A stretch of 8,002 nt of DNA from Paramuribaculum sp. (GTDB taxonomy: Bacteria; Bacteroidota; Bacteroidia; Bacteroidales; Muribaculaceae). Shown one piece after another: positions 5,936-8,002 of this stretch. Made by a program: the position numbers and the translations under genes. The DNA lies in contig JAIDJZ010000305.1 of assembly GCA_029051965.1 (NCBI GenBank), positions 1-8,002 on the forward strand, read 5' to 3'. Each line of letters starts with the position of its first letter. Position 1 is the stretch's first letter. Below the pieces are notes generated by a model. It saw only the letters and a list, made by a program, of their open reading frames with translations, ran no database searches and was not told where the DNA came from.

Positions 5936-6708
5936 TCGAAGTCAAAAACATAACAAAGTCGTTTGACGGAAAAACAATCCTCCACGACGTAAGTGCCACA
6001 TTCTACACAGGAAAGACCAACCTCATAATCGGTCAGAGCGGCTCGGGCAAGACTGTGCTGATGAAGTCGGTCGTAGGGCTTGTTCGGCCGGAGGCGGGCG
6101 AAATACTCTATGACGGCAGGGATCTACTGAAGATGGACGAGGAACAGACAAAGAGTCTCCGCCAGGAAATCGGGATGCTTTTTCAAGGCTCGGCGCTTTT
6201 CGATTCCGAGACAGTTCTCGGCAATGTGATGTTTCCTCTGGTCATGTTTTCCAATATGACAAAAGGCGAGATGATGGACCGCGCACGCTTCTGTCTTGAG
6301 CGTGTGAACCTCAAGGGTGCAGACAACAAGTATCCAAGCGAGATCTCAGGTGGAATGCAGAAGCGTGTGGCTATTGCGCGTGCCATCGCTCTTAATCCGA
6401 AATATCTCTTCTGTGACGAACCGAACTCGGGTCTGGATCCGCGCACCTCCATTCTGATCGATGAACTGCTTTCAGACATCACTCATGAGTACGGAATCAC
6501 AACGATCATCAACACTCACGACATGAACTCCGTTCTCGGAATCGGCGAGAATATCATATTCCTCAACAAAGGACACCGCGAATGGGTCGGCAACAGTCAG
6601 GAGCTGTTCCATGCGACCAATGAGGCACTCAACGATTTTGTTTTTGCCACTAAGCTTTTCCAGAATGTCAAAAACTACATTATCCACAACAGCCATGCGG
6701 TGAAATAG
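5932..6708 (+). CDS. mlaF: MlaF-type phospholipid ABC transporter ATP-binding protein
   Basis: This 258-residue cytoplasmic ATPase is the partner of MlaE and powers lipid transfer. Visible motifs are Walker A GQSGSGKT (34-41), Q-loop FQGSALFDS with Q85, signature ISGGMQKR (138-145), Walker B LFCDEPNSGLDP with catalytic E163, and the switch histidine in THD (H196). GxxFQxxALFDSxTV and SGGMxKRVAIAR are typical of the MlaF/Ttg2A branch. The Walker B extension reads DEPNSGLDP, where Thr is more usual than Asn. The start ATG overlaps the mlaE stop (ATGA). In many Bacteroidetes an MCE-domain gene (mlaD) follows, but here a strong hairpin comes 22 bases after the stop, so the substrate-binding subunit must be encoded elsewhere. 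Confidence 0.93.
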   Translation: MIEVKNITKSFDGKTILHDVSATFYTGKTNLIIGQSGSGKTVLMKSVVGLVRPEAGEILYDGRDLLKMDEEQTKSLRQEIGMLFQGSALFDSETVLGNVMFPLVMFSNMTKGEMMDRARFCLERVNLKGADNKYPSEISGGMQKRVAIARAIALNPKYLFCDEPNSGLDPRTSILIDELLSDITHEYGITTIINTHDMNSVLGIGENIIFLNKGHREWVGNSQELFHATNEALNDFVFATKLFQNVKNYIIHNSHAVK

Positions 6709-6729
6709 GCTGCCTGCCAGAAAGTAATC

Positions 6730-6780
6730 AATCCGCCTCCTAATGCTACCACAATGCCGTGGAAGCACAGGAGGCGGATT
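6730..6780. terminator. Long composite hairpin, probable bidirectional terminator
   Basis: AATCCGCCTCCT (6730-6741) pairs perfectly with AGGAGGCGGATT (6769-6780). Inside it, TGCT (6744-6747) pairs with AGCA (6764-6767) and CCAC (6749-6752) with GTGG (6759-6762), closing on AATGCC. The total is 20 base pairs interrupted by a small internal loop and an A/A mismatch. It lies between the convergent mlaF and rubrerythrin genes. A modest T-rich stretch follows on the plus strand (CTGTTT), and a weaker one on the minus strand. Confidence 0.75.
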
Positions 6781-6796
6781 CTGTTTAGATGAGTTT

Positions 6797-6814
6797 TGCC
6801 TCAGTATTGAGGCA
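6797..6814 (-). terminator. Short hairpin after the rubrerythrin stop
   Basis: TGCCTCA (6797-6803) and TGAGGCA (6808-6814) form a perfect 7-bp stem with a 4-base loop. It sits 8 bases beyond the rubrerythrin stop codon. On the minus strand it is followed by AAAAC rather than a U run, so it may stabilise the 3' end rather than terminate transcription alone. The 6780-6730 hairpin lies next downstream. Confidence 0.45.
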
Positions 6815-6822
6815 GTCAGACA

Positions 6823-7404
6823 TCAATAATTGTTTTTCTTGCGTTCGAAAATGCCTTGCTCCTTACCGCAAACGGGACATTTTCGGGGGGCATTCCTGCC
6901 ACGGTGGATATAACCGCAATAACGGCACTGCCACTCCTCCTCTTCTTCATCCTGAAAAACAGTTCCGCTTTTCACTCTTTCAAGAAGTTTCAGATAGCGC
7001 TCTTCATGTCCCTGCTCGACCTGAGCGACAAGTTTGAAATGTGCAGCGATTCTGGGGAATCCTTCTTCCTGTGCGACACGAGCAAATTCGAGATAGAGAT
7101 CTGCCCATTCTTCATGCTCTCCGGCAGCGGCCTCTGCGAGATTGCGCTCAGTAGTGCCGATAGGACCGGCGGGATATGAGGCTGTGATTTCAAGCATTCC
7201 CTCATCAAGGAAACTGAAAAAGCTTTTCGCGTGGGCATATTCCTGCTCTGCTGTTTCGCGGAAAATGGCAGCGATCTGGTCATAGCCTTCCTTTTCGGCG
7301 ACCTCTGCAAAAATAGTGTAACGGCCGCGAGCCTGCGACTCTCCGGCAAAGGACTTCAGAAGATTCTTCTCAGTCTCGGTTCCTTTAATCGATTTTGTTG
7401 TCAT
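6823..7404 (-). CDS. Rubrerythrin (diiron peroxidase with C-terminal rubredoxin domain)
   Basis: This 193-residue cytoplasmic protein reduces hydrogen peroxide to water in anaerobes, taking electrons through its rubredoxin domain. The N-terminal four-helix ferritin-like domain carries the diiron ligand motifs: E22 in GESQAR, E55 with H58 in EQEYAHAK, the GEHEEW motif (E96/E99), and E130 with H133 in VEQGHEERY. A Glu-rich linker (153-157) joins the C-terminal rubredoxin-like domain with C160-x2-C163 and C176-P-x-C179, which bind one Fe. The length is typical of the classical family. The ATG at 7404 begins MTTKSIKGTETEKNLL, a standard family N-terminus. No Shine-Dalgarno or full TAnnTTTG promoter is visible upstream. 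An 8-bp tandem repeat covers the start codon. The gene may be read through from the partial gene to its right unless the intervening hairpin terminates. Confidence 0.95.
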   Translation of the reverse strand: MTTKSIKGTETEKNLLKSFAGESQARGRYTIFAEVAEKEGYDQIAAIFRETAEQEYAHAKSFFSFLDEGMLEITASYPAGPIGTTERNLAEAAAGEHEEWADLYLEFARVAQEEGFPRIAAHFKLVAQVEQGHEERYLKLLERVKSGTVFQDEEEEEWQCRYCGYIHRGRNAPRKCPVCGKEQGIFERKKNNY

Positions 7405-7414
7405 ATTGTCATAT
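7399..7414. repeat. Tandem 8-bp repeat over the rubrerythrin start codon
   Basis: TGTCATAT occurs twice in a row (7399-7406 and 7407-7414). On the minus strand this duplicates the context ATATGACA, creating an extra upstream ATG at 7412-7410. That ATG opens a three-codon frame (Met-Thr-Ile-stop) whose TGA overlaps the real start codon. Confidence 0.6.
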
Positions 7415-7519
7415 CTGTTGGGGTTATTACGTCAGTCATGGAAATTATTACGCATTATCTTATTTACACGACTTACTCGATTTCGTAGCAACCAAACGCC
7501 GGAGATGATATTATTGTTC

Positions 7520-7568
7520 AAAAATGTCAAGGTACTCCTTGCCGTATTTCGGTCTGACCAGCAAGGAG
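7520..7568 (-). terminator. Competing hairpins downstream of the right-edge gene (terminator or attenuator-like)
   Basis: On the minus strand CTCCTTGC (7568-7561) pairs with GCAAGGAG (7542-7535), a perfect 8-bp stem with an 18-base loop. Alternatively CAAGG (7541-7537) pairs with CCTTG (7532-7528) around a 4-base loop, followed by ACATTTTT (7527-7520). The two stems share bases 7541-7537, so they exclude each other. The second has the form of a small intrinsic terminator. It lies 28-76 bases past the stop of the right-edge gene and about 116 bases before the rubrerythrin start. Apart from this and the 7399-7414 repeat, the 191-base spacer shows nothing I can name. Confidence 0.45.
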
Positions 7569-7595
7569 AGGACCTTTGTGCGCATACGGCGGCGC

Positions 7596-8002
7596 TTAAA
7601 CAGGAATTGCGTTTCGGGACGGCGCGATTGGCATGAAAATCGGCGGATGGCCGAATAATGGAGATATATAGGGAGGCTGAGGCAGGAGAAGGGGTGCGGG
7701 TTGTTGCGGCGCTGCGGTTTCTTGCCTGGGGGCTTCGAGATCCAGGATGGGGAGGCGGGACTGCCGGACGAGGCGGGCGAAGTGGTTGACGCGGGTGCGC
7801 GGCCGGTAGGTGCCGCAGAGGATGAGTAGTGACTGGGGGCCGATGTCGATGGCGGGGAGGATCGATCGCCAGTGCTGCTCGAGGGCGCGGCCGCGGTGGG
7901 GGAAGGCGTCGCCGTCGAGGATGAGGGCGAGGGGGAAGTTGAGTCCTCGGCAGTGGTCGGGTGTGCGCGAGGAGACGAGGATGGGTTGCCAGCGGGGATC
8001 GG
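7596..8002 (-). CDS. 3' end of an unidentified protein gene running off the right edge (faintly terminase-ATPase-like)
   Basis: An open frame enters at the right edge (first full codon 8000-7998) and ends at TAA (7598-7596), giving 134 visible residues. Coding is supported by codon use: by hand count about 80 of the first 90 codons end in G or C, far above the neighbours, then only about 22 of the last 44. The first 90 residues look folded (SSRTPDHCRGLNFPLALILD, ILPAIDIGPQSLLILCGTYR, RVNHFARLVRQSRLPILDLE). The order of an RG-x-N-F stretch, a hydrophobic strand ending in Asp, then a GP-x-SLLIL strand and an N-H-F-x-x-L helix recalls the Walker B and motif III part of phage terminase large subunits. 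However, the usual Asp-Glu is Asp-Gly here. The last 45 residues are Pro/Gln-rich and look disordered, and no nuclease domain follows. I do not assign a function. Confidence 0.65.
   Translation of the reverse strand, partial: DPRWQPILVSSRTPDHCRGLNFPLALILDGDAFPHRGRALEQHWRSILPAIDIGPQSLLILCGTYRPRTRVNHFARLVRQSRLPILDLEAPRQETAAPQQPAPLLLPQPPYISPLFGHPPIFMPIAPSRNAIPV

Noticed and set aside
7440..7447. Possible -7 box TAATTTCC upstream of rubrerythrin
   Set aside because: It misses the two final consensus bases (TG) and has no TTTG at 19-21 bases upstream, so it is not called a promoter.
7406..7636. A 76-codon plus-strand open frame
   Set aside because: It spans the hairpin region and the 3' end of the minus-strand edge gene. 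No promoter or domain supports it, and the minus-strand frame has the stronger codon signal.

Overview
The window looks like chromosomal DNA of a gut-type Bacteroidales bacterium, probably near Bacteroides or Muribaculaceae; the family placement is inference. The evidence is (i) several promoters of the Bacteroidetes sigma-ABfr type (TTTG, 19-21 bases, TAnnTTTG), (ii) start codons without Shine-Dalgarno sequences, and (iii) the gene set: a DUF4421 outer-membrane protein, a Bacteroidetes-type L-rhamnose/L-fucose mutarotase, a secreted choloylglycine-hydrolase-family enzyme, mlaE-mlaF and a two-domain rubrerythrin. I see no rRNA, tRNA, CRISPR array, insertion sequence or plasmid module.

Layout. 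Positions 1-38 (minus) hold the first 12 codons of a gene leaving the left edge, with its own promoter at 63-71. Positions 164-2122 (minus) encode an ABC-F ATPase. A 139-base divergent promoter region separates it from a RhaM-family mutarotase (2262-2645, plus). Convergent with that gene is a minus-strand pair: a DUF4421 protein (2666-3868), which has its own promoter, downstream of a secreted N-terminal-cysteine amidase (3920-4960). A second divergent region (4961-5185) carries the promoter of mlaE-mlaF (5186-6708, plus), whose reading frames overlap by ATGA. A large hairpin (6730-6780) lies between mlaF and a convergent rubrerythrin gene (6823-7404, minus). A 191-base spacer with competing hairpins precedes the 3' end of a minus-strand gene (7596-8002) that runs off the right edge.

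How the genes relate. Most are independent single-gene units. Only mlaE-mlaF is a clear operon: the permease and ATPase of an MCE-type phospholipid transporter. The amidase and the DUF4421 protein are both exported and could be co-transcribed. The ABC-F protein acts at the ribosome, and rubrerythrin removes peroxide under anaerobic conditions.

The least ordinary part is the right edge. That partial gene has extreme GC3 over its first 90 visible codons and a faint resemblance to the ATPase core of phage terminases. Other points of interest are the nearly leaderless ABC-F start, the competing hairpins between the edge gene and rubrerythrin, and the absence of an MCE (mlaD) gene after mlaF. Nothing here amounts to a clearly new multi-gene system.
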